A stretch of DNA of 64,000 bases from Myxococcales bacterium (GTDB taxonomy: Bacteria > Myxococcota_A > Polyangia > Polyangiales > Polyangiaceae), in NCBI GenBank assembly GCA_016706225.1, contig JADJKB010000021.1, forward strand, positions 1,302,001 through 1,366,000. The letters run 5' to 3'. Below the pieces are notes generated by a model. The model was not told the origin of the DNA. It did no database searches and saw nothing but the letters and a program-made list of their open reading frames with translations. Positions 42,903 through 50,066 of the stretch are shown here, in pieces; position 1 is the first letter of the stretch, and each line of letters opens with the position of its first letter. Made by a program: the position numbers and the translations under genes.

Positions 42903-44332
42903 GGCTCGCCGCGCTCGTCCTTTTCGCGCAGCCCAAGCTCCTTCATCTTGAGCTGCAGGCCCTTGCGCGAAATCTTCAAGAGGCGAGCCGCGTGGGTCAC
43001 GTTGCCGGTCGTCTGATCGAGCGCCTTCAGGATCAGCTCGCGCTCGAGCCGGCTCATGGCCGCCTTGACCTGCTCCTTCAACCCGTCCGACATGCCCTCG
43101 GTCGTCGCGGGAGGTTCGGATGAGCTGGGGCCGCGCACCGGCTCACCGCGCTGAACCTCCGGTGGCAGGTCCGCGATGGAAATTCGCGCGCGGTCGCAGA
43201 ACAGCACGGCGCGTTCGACCATGTTCTCGAGCTCGCGAATGTTGCCGGCCCAGCCATGCCCGACCAGCATTTGCTCCGCCTCGGGCTCCAGGCCCTTCAC
43301 CGACTTCTTCAGGCGAGAGTTGAACTTCTCGACGAAGTGCGAGACGAGCAGCGGAATGTCCCCACGTCGCTCGCGGAGCGCCGGCAGCCGAATCGCAACC
43401 ACGTTCAAGCGATAATAGAGGTCCTCGCGGAAGGTTCCGGCGGCGATGTCCTTCTTCAGATCGCTGTTGGTGGCGGCGACGAGCCGCACGTCCACCCGGA
43501 TGGTCTTGATCCCGCCGACGCGCTCGAACTCGTGCTCCTGCAACGCTCTCAGCAGCTTGACCTGCATTTCGACGGGGATGGTCCCGATCTCGTCGAGGAA
43601 CAGCGTGCCACCGCTGGCCAGCTCGAAGCGCCCGGGCTTGCTGCCCACGGCGCCGGTGAACGCGCCCCGCTCGTACCCGAACAGCTCACTCTCCATCAGG
43701 TCACGCGGGATCGCCGCGCAGTTCACCTTGATGAAGGGTTTGTCGCGCCTCGACGAGTTCTCGTGCAACGCCCGCGCGACCAGCTCCTTGCCGGTCCCGC
43801 TCTCGCCGCTGACGAGCACCGTCGTCGGTGTGTCGGCCACGCGCTCGAGCACCGCGTAGAGCTCCTGAATTGCCGTACTCTGGCCGATGATCCCGTAGCG
43901 GGCGTCGGCCGGCGGCCTTGCCTCCGGACTGTGCGAAGCCTCCGTCGAGGACAGATCGCGCGTGCGCAGCGCCTTGCGGACGATGGCCCTGACTTCGGAC
44001 TGATCGAACGGCTTGGTGATGTAGTCGAAGGCGCCCGTCTTCAGCGCCTCGACGGCGTTGTCAACGGTGCCGTGGGCCGTGATCATCACGACGGGCAACT
44101 CGCTGTCGAGCGCGACCGCGCGACGCAGAAGCTCCATGCCATCCATCTTTGGCATGCGAAGATCGGTGATCACCAGGTCGATGTGGTGCTCGGCCAGGTG
44201 TGCCAGTGCTTGCTCCCCATCTTCGGCTGTGTGCACGTCGTAGCCGTCGCGCTCCAGCTGCGCGGTCAGCACGCGGCGCAGGTTCGGCTCGTCGTCGACG
44301 ACCAGGACTTGTTTGCGCTCGGGCAACATCAT
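42899..44332 (-). CDS. NtrC-family sigma-54 response regulator
   Basis: A 477-residue enhancer-binding protein. The receiver (about 8-118) has phospho-acceptor D57 in VITDLRMPKMDG. The AAA+ domain (about 148-385) has Walker A GESGTGKE (176-183), the sigma-54 loop GAFTGA (223-228) and Walker B TLFLDEIG (243-250). The C-terminal Fis-type helix-turn-helix ends in TTGNVTHAARLLKISRKGLQ. It should activate sigma-54 promoters when phosphorylated. No histidine kinase gene is adjacent; instead it sits inside a lipoprotein operon, 21 bases after the FG-GAP gene and overlapping the FGE-like gene. Confidence 0.95.
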   Translation of the reverse strand: MMLPERKQVLVVDDEPNLRRVLTAQLERDGYDVHTAEDGEQALAHLAEHHIDLVITDLRMPKMDGMELLRRAVALDSELPVVMITAHGTVDNAVEALKTGAFDYITKPFDQSEVRAIVRKALRTRDLSSTEASHSPEARPPADARYGIIGQSTAIQELYAVLERVADTPTTVLVSGESGTGKELVARALHENSSRRDKPFIKVNCAAIPRDLMESELFGYERGAFTGAVGSKPGRFELASGGTLFLDEIGTIPVEMQVKLLRALQEHEFERVGGIKTIRVDVRLVAATNSDLKKDIAAGTFREDLYYRLNVVAIRLPALRERRGDIPLLVSHFVEKFNSRLKKSVKGLEPEAEQMLVGHGWAGNIRELENMVERAVLFCDRARISIADLPPEVQRGEPVRGPSSSEPPATTEGMSDGLKEQVKAAMSRLERELILKALDQTTGNVTHAARLLKISRKGLQLKMKELGLREKDERGEP

Positions 44333-44353
44333 CGAAGTGACCTCAGCCTGGTT

Positions 44354-45670
44354 TCAGTCGCAGTGCGCACCTTTGTTCGATTTGCGCAGCTTCGAGCAGA
44401 AAAACAGGGCTGCCTTGCCGTTGCCGGGGGCGCCGGCCACGAACACGTCCCGGTCCGGTTGGTGGACGACGCCGATGGCCGTGCCCAGTTTGTCGCCGGC
44501 CTCCGCGCTGGAGATGAAGCGAGTCTCGGCCACCCAGTCCGGATGCTCTGGCTCGACATCGAACACAAAGACGGCGCCGCCGTCCGACGCATCATCCCGC
44601 ACGTCCATGCCGGGCGCACCAACCAGGACCTCGCCGTCCCCGTCGTGGTCCAGGTCGGCCACGGCGAGCGCGGCGCCAAAGTCACTGCCGCCGCAGCCGT
44701 CGAGATCGGCGGTGGTGCGACAAGCGAGCGCGACGATCTCGGCGCCCGCGGGCAGGTCGGCGCACGCGGATTTCGAGTTGGCTGCGAGCACCGCGCCCGA
44801 AAGGACATGGGCTTTCTGGCCATCCGCGACGATCAGCTCTTCATCCGAGTCGCCGTCGATGCGCCCTGCGGCGAGCGTGCGCCCGAACTGGGTGTTCGCT
44901 CCGGGGGGAAAGAGGCAACCGGCGAGTGTGCCTTGGTCGTCGAACAAGAACACCCTTCCGGCTCCGGGCTCGCCGACCGCCAGCCAGGCTGCGCCCTTCA
45001 CCTTCACCACCACCAGCGCGGCGCCGTAGGTCTCTCCGACGCTGACGCCGGCGTCGAGCTCGACGGGTGTCTGTGAGCTCGACGCATAGAACCACGCCTT
45101 GCCGGGGGCGCCGTTCAGGCCCGTCGCGCCGGCCATCAAGATCGGAAAGTCGCCATCCTCGGCAACGAGTGAGAGTTGTTTGCCGGGTTCGTCCACGACC
45201 ACCCCGGCGGGCAGGGCGTTCGCGCTGAGAAAAGCGCTGTCACCCGCGTCGCACTGGATCTGTACGCCGAGCGCCTTGGAGCCGTCGGCGGTTCCGAGGC
45301 CTTCGGCGACGCAGAGTGTGCGTGGCAGCCCGTCCAGATCAGCGCGTTGCATCGAGGCAGCGGTCTTGGCCAGGGTACAACCGACTTCACAATGGCCGCT
45401 GCGCGCAGCGTCCGTGCTCGCACCTTGCTTGGGACCCAGCTCGAACTCCGCCCCTCCAGTGCGGCCAGGCGATGCGCCGACGAACACCCGGTAGAATCCG
45501 TCGACTTCGCCCGCCGCCACGGTCGAGCCGAAGCCATATCCGACGTTGTCGGGTTTGTTCAGCAAGAGGACCGGCGCGTCCTCCTGCACGTCGTCGAAGC
45601 GGGTCCACGAACAGGCCACGACGCCAAAGCCGAGCACACCCGCGACCAGCGATGAGGTGATGCGTGCCAT
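44354..45670 (-). CDS. FG-GAP (integrin-alpha-like) lipoprotein
   Basis: A 438-residue lipoprotein. The signal SSLVAGVLGFGVVAC has lipobox VVAC (C20). The mature part holds several FG-GAP blades: VGYGFGSTVAAGEVDG, NTQFGRTLAAGRIDGDSDEE, SDFGAALAVADLDHDGDGEV and DKLGTAIGVVHQPDRDV. The DxDxDG loops would bind calcium. Paired cysteines (HCEVGC, CRTTADLDGC) suggest disulfides. It is probably a surface beta-propeller that binds a partner or matrix. Its ATG overlaps the TPR/PEGA stop by one base, and the NtrC gene follows after 21 bases. Confidence 0.85.
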   Translation of the reverse strand: MARITSSLVAGVLGFGVVACSWTRFDDVQEDAPVLLLNKPDNVGYGFGSTVAAGEVDGFYRVFVGASPGRTGGAEFELGPKQGASTDAARSGHCEVGCTLAKTAASMQRADLDGLPRTLCVAEGLGTADGSKALGVQIQCDAGDSAFLSANALPAGVVVDEPGKQLSLVAEDGDFPILMAGATGLNGAPGKAWFYASSSQTPVELDAGVSVGETYGAALVVVKVKGAAWLAVGEPGAGRVFLFDDQGTLAGCLFPPGANTQFGRTLAAGRIDGDSDEELIVADGQKAHVLSGAVLAANSKSACADLPAGAEIVALACRTTADLDGCGGSDFGAALAVADLDHDGDGEVLVGAPGMDVRDDASDGGAVFVFDVEPEHPDWVAETRFISSAEAGDKLGTAIGVVHQPDRDVFVAGAPGNGKAALFFCSKLRKSNKGAHCD

Positions 45671-47346
45671 CAGAACCGCCCTCCGAGACTCAGCCCCTGC
45701 GGGCCGGGTGCAACGCCGAACGAGAACTTGGGTTCCGGTCGCCGAGGTTTCGGCGCCGGCAGCGCCACCCGAACCGGATTGCGCAGAGAGGCAGTGGGTC
45801 GCTGTTTGCGCGGGTCGTTGAACTCGAGGAGCTTGCCCTGAACCGCCTTGGAGTTAGGCAGCGGATCCTTGATGAAGTTGTAGGTGGCAAACCCAGCCAG
45901 CACGCCGCCGATGACGAACCCTGCGTCCGCGCCGATGGCAAAGATGCGCCCGCGCGTGATGCGTTCGTCGTCCTGCTCGAGCACACCGTTCTTGCGGTCC
46001 GCCTCCAGCTCGTTGTGCAGGGAGTTCGACTGCAGACCCAGGTACACACCGGCGCCCAGGAATACCGCGCCGATGATGGACTGCGTCCAGGCCGCACCGC
46101 GCGGGTACTTCTGGATCATGTCGGCGCGCAGCGGCAGGATCTGGCCGTGGGGCACGGTGACGACCTCTTCGTAGGTCTTGTAGCCGCTGGCGTTGATCGT
46201 GATCTTGTGCTGCCCGGCGTCGGCCTTCACCGCGAGAGGCACCTCTCCGGCGCGCCAGACGCCGGCGGCTTTTTCATCGACCTGTATCTTCAGCTCCGGC
46301 GCGTTGCCATCGATGCGCAGGTAGCCGTAGCTGACCCGCGCCAGCGTGACCTCCAGCTCCTTTTGCTCGCCGCGGCCCAAGCGAATCGGCTTGTGAAACG
46401 GCTCGAAGCCCGGCGCCTCCACCAGCAGCATGTGGTCCCCGCTCGCGACCAGCTCGCCGTGAGGTGTCGTGCCCCACGGTGAGCGGGCACGGCGATCGTC
46501 GTCGATGAAGGCATAGGCCCCGATCACGTTGGCCGATACCCGCAAGAAGCTCATGAACTCGCCCTGCGAGAGGTTCGCGCGGAAGTGGAAGAACTTTGCT
46601 CGCTTGACCTCGACCTCTGCGTCGCAGGATTTGAAGTCGAGATAGGGCTCGACCACGACGTGGTACGTGCCGACCTCGAGGGTGAGGTTGGCGGGCGACT
46701 GAGCCTTGGTCACTTCGCGCCAGTCCGGGTTCTGGCCGCCAAGTCGATAAGGCGGCGCCGAATCCCGAGTCCGAGTGTAGAGCTTGATGGGAGCTCCAGC
46801 TGGCTCGGTCTCGATCAGCGCCAACGACTTCATCGAGTCCGCCGTGTCGGAGTCGAGCGGTCCAGGTACGACGGGCGGGGTGACCGCCGCGTCGGCGCCG
46901 CCTTCTTCGCCTCCGTCCTCGAGCCCGCCATCCGTGTCAGGAGGCGGCGTCGGCGGGATCCCCTTCGCCGCTTCTAGCTGAGCAATGCGCGCCTTCACCT
47001 TGTCGGCGTCCGGAGCGTTGGGGTCGATGCTCAGGTAGCCGCGAAACTTCTCCAGCGCGTGATCGACGTCCCCCAGCTTCTGGTAACAGACGCCGGCGTT
47101 GAACAGAAACGCCGCATAAGGCTGCTCGGAGTACCCTGCCTCGAACACCTTGGCGGCACCCGCGTAGTCCTTGGCAACGAACAGCGCTTGCCCCTTCTCC
47201 AGACGCTCGCGGATCAGGTCCAGCTTGCGCGCCGAGAGCGCCTTCCCAGCCTGCGCCCGGGCACCCTCCGGGGCAGGCACGAGCAGTGCCAGCACCGTCA
47301 GGACGCCGCTTCCCCAGCCCAAGAGTCTCAGTTTCACCCTTCCCAC
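45670..47346 (-). CDS. TPR/PEGA envelope protein, first gene of five-gene operon
   Basis: A 558-residue protein. A signal peptide (VLTVLALLVPAPEGARA) is followed by TPR helices (about 38-125; AGKALSARKLDLIRERLEKG to IDPNAPDADKVKARIAQLE). An Asp/Gly/Pro linker comes next, then beta-rich PEGA-type domains (about 175-420; SGDHMLLVEAPGFEPFHKPI and AGQHKITINASGYKTYEEVV are typical). Two hydrophobic segments follow (AWTQSIIGAVFLGAGVYLGL and IGADAGFVIGGVLAGFATYN), and the chain ends GLSLGGRF. GTG at 47346 or 47337 may be the start; the leader can fold over both. It may be a periplasmic scaffold. Confidence 0.78.
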   Translation of the reverse strand: MGRVKLRLLGWGSGVLTVLALLVPAPEGARAQAGKALSARKLDLIRERLEKGQALFVAKDYAGAAKVFEAGYSEQPYAAFLFNAGVCYQKLGDVDHALEKFRGYLSIDPNAPDADKVKARIAQLEAAKGIPPTPPPDTDGGLEDGGEEGGADAAVTPPVVPGPLDSDTADSMKSLALIETEPAGAPIKLYTRTRDSAPPYRLGGQNPDWREVTKAQSPANLTLEVGTYHVVVEPYLDFKSCDAEVEVKRAKFFHFRANLSQGEFMSFLRVSANVIGAYAFIDDDRRARSPWGTTPHGELVASGDHMLLVEAPGFEPFHKPIRLGRGEQKELEVTLARVSYGYLRIDGNAPELKIQVDEKAAGVWRAGEVPLAVKADAGQHKITINASGYKTYEEVVTVPHGQILPLRADMIQKYPRGAAWTQSIIGAVFLGAGVYLGLQSNSLHNELEADRKNGVLEQDDERITRGRIFAIGADAGFVIGGVLAGFATYNFIKDPLPNSKAVQGKLLEFNDPRKQRPTASLRNPVRVALPAPKPRRPEPKFSFGVAPGPQGLSLGGRF

Positions 47347-47400
47347 GGGCGCAAACTTGACCCCGAATGCGGGCGCGGCACAAGCCGGGTCGTGGGAAGG
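47338..47400 (-). promoter_or_regulatory. inverted repeat that covers the operon's start codon
   Basis: CCTTCCCACG (47338-47347) and CGTGGGAAGG (47391-47400) are perfect 10-base complements, 43 bases apart. On the minus-strand transcript the downstream arm contains the start region (GTG GGA AGG) of the TPR/PEGA gene. Pairing would hide the start and any purine-rich ribosome site. It could also be a DNA operator. Confidence 0.5.
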
Positions 47401-47442
47401 CCGCGGAGAAAGCTGACGGGCGTCTGCCGTTGCTCACGAAGA

Positions 47443-47472
47443 TTGAGGTCTTGCCCTAGGTGCCACTATGCT
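47443..47472 (+). promoter_or_regulatory. possible sigma-70 promoter for TPR/2TM gene
   Basis: TTGAGG (47443-47448), an 18-base spacer and TATGCT (47467-47472) lie about 34 bases upstream of the ATG at 47506. Both boxes are four of six to consensus, so this is a modest prediction. Confidence 0.4.
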
Positions 47473-47505
47473 ATCCGACAGGTCAATTCGTAGGCCTGCT
47501 CCCCC

Positions 47506-48360
47506 ATGCACGCGTCCCGTCCACTCCTGCTCGCCGCCGCCATTTCATTGCTGGCCCCAGTCGCCGCCGGCGCCGAGTCCGAGCCGACCCCGATTCCGCC
47601 GTGCGAGAAGACCCCGACCGAGGGTGACGTCGCCGGGGCCAAGGGTGCGTTCCAAGCCGGTCAGGGTTCCTTCGAGGAGGGCGACTACAACCGCGCCATC
47701 TCGTACTGGGAGGACGCCTATCGGCGGGACTGTACCGCGCACGCGCTGCTCCTGAATCTGGCGCGCGCGTACGAGCTCAACAACCAGAAGCGACACGCCG
47801 TCGTCTCGCTGGAGGCCTACCTCGCGCGCCAACCCAGCTCACCGCAGCGCGATCAGATCGCGCGCCGGATCGAGGGGCTGAACGACAAGCTCGCCAAGGA
47901 GGCGGCAACGCCCGGGCCCGCGGCGGGCGGCGGACCCACCGAACCCAAAACCGACGGACCCGTGGGGTCAGCGCCGGAGACGGATGGTGGAGGGAAGAAG
48001 TCTCTGACTCCGCTCATCGTCGCGGGCGCGGGTGGTGTCATCACGATCGTGGGTGGCTTGCTTTACCTCAAGGCCGCTGGCGATGTCAGCGACGTGGAGG
48101 ACAAGTGTGGACCGGGTCGCAAATGCCCTCAGTCCCTGGCGGAAGAAGGCAACGACGCGCGCAAACGTCAGAACCTCTGGGGCGTCGTCACGGTCGGAGG
48201 CATCGCCGTCACTGCAGGCGGTCTCGTTTGGTACTTCTTGTCGAAGCCTTCCGGAAGTGCGCCGACGACAGCGCTGGCAGCGACAAAGCGCCCGTTGCCC
48301 CAGGTCTCTCCGGTCGTCGGCCGGGGTTTCACCGGTCTCGCATTGAGCGGCAGCTTCTGA
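47506..48360 (+). CDS. TPR/2TM envelope protein
   Basis: A 284-residue exported protein. The signal is PLLLAAAISLLAPVAAGA. A TPR pair (about 44-125; FQAGQGSFEEGDYNRAISYW, LLLNLARAYELNNQKRHAVV) is followed by a Gly/Pro linker. Two hydrophobic segments (LIVAGAGGVITIVGGLLYL, GVVTVGGIAVTAGGLVWYFL) flank a loop with two cysteines (DKCGPGRKC). The C-terminus ends in GLALSGSF. The plan matches 22783-23673 and the end of 45670-47346. The divergent position to the five-gene operon may mean shared control. Function is not known; an envelope scaffold is likely. Confidence 0.75.
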   Translation: MHASRPLLLAAAISLLAPVAAGAESEPTPIPPCEKTPTEGDVAGAKGAFQAGQGSFEEGDYNRAISYWEDAYRRDCTAHALLLNLARAYELNNQKRHAVVSLEAYLARQPSSPQRDQIARRIEGLNDKLAKEAATPGPAAGGGPTEPKTDGPVGSAPETDGGGKKSLTPLIVAGAGGVITIVGGLLYLKAAGDVSDVEDKCGPGRKCPQSLAEEGNDARKRQNLWGVVTVGGIAVTAGGLVWYFLSKPSGSAPTTALAATKRPLPQVSPVVGRGFTGLALSGSF

Positions 48361-48404
48361 TTTTCGCCGACCGAAGCCGGGGCGGAATCGCCCGCGGCTC
48401 GGAG

Positions 48405-48650
48405 TCAGTGAGCAGGCGGCGCCGGCCGGGGTGCCTCTCCCGAATCTTCGGTGGGCTCGGACTCTTCCGGAGCTGTCGGCTTGGCGCCCTTGCCCTGGTA
48501 GACGATGTAACGAACGGTGTCGGGCGGCCCGGCGTCGAGGTGCGAGAGATCGGGCTCCAGGGGAAACGGAGTCTCGCTGGACGAACCGCCACACGCTGGG
48601 CAAAGCGCGACAAAAAGCGGCACCAGGCAGCAAACAACGGTCCAACGCAC
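48405..48650 (-). CDS. small lipoprotein
   Basis: An 81-residue lipoprotein. GTG at 48650 begins a signal, WTVVCCLVPLFVALCPAC, whose lipobox is CPAC. The mature part is short, acidic and Pro-rich (PFPLEPDLSHLDAGPPDTV, RYIVYQGKGAKP), with no fold visible. A longer reading from 48707 is possible but lacks a sensible leader. Unknown function; the small size makes it a modest call. Confidence 0.55.
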   Translation of the reverse strand: MRWTVVCCLVPLFVALCPACGGSSSETPFPLEPDLSHLDAGPPDTVRYIVYQGKGAKPTAPEESEPTEDSGEAPRPAPPAH

Positions 48651-48739
48651 GGCGCGTCCGTAGCACGGCTCACCGCGTCCGCATAGGTCCGGGTGGCCCG
48701 GCCCCACACCTTGGTCTAGGTTTCGCGCGAGTGAGTGGG

Positions 48740-49306
48740 ATGCGTTGGGTTCGGAGTGTGTGGTCGGTGGTTGCGCCGGTCATCCTGGTTGCGGCCGCGT
48801 CGTGTGGCGACGACGACGCCACGGAGCCAAAGTGCAAGAGCCCGACGTGTCCCATCGACTACGCCAGCATCGATCTGACCACGCCCAGCGTGAGCTTCGA
48901 GACCGAGGTGATGCCGGTCTTCCGGCGCTCTTGCGGGCTGTCCAGTGTGTGCCACGGATCGGCGACCAAGAGCGCAGCCAAGCTCTATCTCGGTCCCAAG
49001 CTCAGTGACACGACCACCGTGGTGGACGCCGGCCTGTTCCAGAAGATCATCGACGGGATCTCCGGCGTGGCGTCTCAGACCGCGCCGGAAATCAAGCTGG
49101 TCGAGCCGTCCGACCCCGAGCACAGCTTTCTGATGCTCAAGATGGATGGCTGTCAGAATACGGCAGGCCTCACCTGCACACCCCAGCCAAAATCAAAGTC
49201 CGGAGCCAAGTGTGGCGACCGCATGCCACAGTCGGGAGGCGTGTTGTGCGAGGAAGATCGCGACCTCGTGCGGCGCTGGATCGCTCAGGGCGCGCAGAAC
49301 AATTGA
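48740..49306 (+). CDS. lipoprotein with CX5CH motif, upstream of ruvA
   Basis: A 188-residue lipoprotein. The signal WVRSVWSVVAPVILVAAASC has lipobox AASC. The mature part resembles secreted cytochrome-like domains of myxobacteria and planctomycetes: VMPVFRRSCGLSSVCHG (C65, C71, H72), EPSDPEHSFLMLKMDG, CGDRMPQSGGVLCEEDRDLV and RRWIAQGAQN. The haem site is CX5CH rather than CXXCH, so covalent haem is doubtful. PSDPEHSFLM and the RMPQSGG Met are usual in those cytochromes. It ends nine bases before ruvA and may be co-transcribed with it. Confidence 0.72.
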   Translation: MRWVRSVWSVVAPVILVAAASCGDDDATEPKCKSPTCPIDYASIDLTTPSVSFETEVMPVFRRSCGLSSVCHGSATKSAAKLYLGPKLSDTTTVVDAGLFQKIIDGISGVASQTAPEIKLVEPSDPEHSFLMLKMDGCQNTAGLTCTPQPKSKSGAKCGDRMPQSGGVLCEEDRDLVRRWIAQGAQNN

Positions 49307-49315
49307 CGGAAGAAG

Positions 49316-49921
49316 ATGATCGGTCGGTTAGCCGGGACTGTCGTGCTCGATGACGCGAGCGGTGAGCTCTTGGTCGACGTTGGGGGCGTCGGTTACGAGG
49401 TCAGCACGCCGATCGGTGCCCGGGGACGTGCCCAGGGCAAAGGGCCCGATCAGGTGGTGCTCTGGATCCACAGTCACGTGCGCGAGGACGCCTTCGATCT
49501 TTATGGCTTCGCGAGCGAGGACGAGCGCCGTGTCTTCCGACTCCTGATTGGCGTCCCGAACGTTGGACCCAAGACCGCCCTGGGGGTGCTCAGCGCACTG
49601 CCGGTCGACGAGCTCTCGTCGGCGGTCGAGGCCGAAGACGTGGCGCGGCTCACGCGCGTCCCAGGGATTGGCAAGAAGACGGCCGAACGGCTGGTGCTCG
49701 AGCTTCGCGAGAAACTCCCGAAGCTCGGCCTGGCAAAGGCCGGGGACCCCGCGCGCCCCGCAACCTCGAACGAGGACGCGCGGCGCCTCCAGACCGCACT
49801 GACCAACATGGGGTACCGACCAGGAGAAGCAGAGCGCGCCATCCGAGCGCTCGCCGAGCGGGTCGGGCGGGAGCCGCTGGCAGACTTGCTGCGGGAGGCC
49901 CTGGCCCATTTGACCCCCTGA
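49316..49921 (+). CDS. ruvA: Holliday junction DNA helicase subunit RuvA
   Basis: A 201-residue RuvA, which binds four-way DNA junctions as a tetramer and loads the RuvB motor during recombination repair. The N-terminal OB fold starts MIGRLAGTVV. Two helix-hairpin-helix motifs are visible: LIGVPNVGPKTALGVL and LTRVPGIGKKTAERLVLEL. The C-terminal RuvB-binding domain (DARRLQTALTNMGYRPGEAE) is complete, and the length is normal. ruvB and ruvC are not in the window. It follows a lipoprotein gene, which is an odd neighbour. Confidence 0.96.
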   Translation: MIGRLAGTVVLDDASGELLVDVGGVGYEVSTPIGARGRAQGKGPDQVVLWIHSHVREDAFDLYGFASEDERRVFRLLIGVPNVGPKTALGVLSALPVDELSSAVEAEDVARLTRVPGIGKKTAERLVLELREKLPKLGLAKAGDPARPATSNEDARRLQTALTNMGYRPGEAERAIRALAERVGREPLADLLREALAHLTP

Positions 49922-49935
49922 TCGCCCAATTTCCA

Positions 49936-49950
49936 CGGGGTGAAGCCCCG
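49936..49950 (+). terminator. possible hairpin after ruvA
   Basis: CGGGG-TGAAG-CCCCG forms a short GC-rich stem 15 bases past the ruvA stop. There is no T-run. It could end ruvA transcription before the promoter of the FHA gene. Confidence 0.35.
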
Positions 49951-49955
49951 ACAGC

Positions 49956-50002
49956 GCTCCCGGGAGCACGGTCCTTGACCCCCATCGATGGGCGTGGATA
50001 AT
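49956..50002 (+). promoter_or_regulatory. strong sigma-70 type promoter with two perfect palindromes
   Basis: TTGACC (49975-49980), a 16-base spacer and GATAAT (49997-50002) make the best promoter in the window, about 65 bases before the FHA gene. A perfect palindrome, CCCATCGATGGG (49981-49992), fills most of the spacer. A second, GCTCCCGGGAGC (49956-49967), lies just upstream. A repressor at the spacer site would block RNA polymerase directly. Confidence 0.6.
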
Positions 50003-50066
50003 CGCGCAGTTACCAGGAAAAACGCGGCGCAGAAGATTGCGTCGCGAGCGCCCCGGGGAGCTCTCA

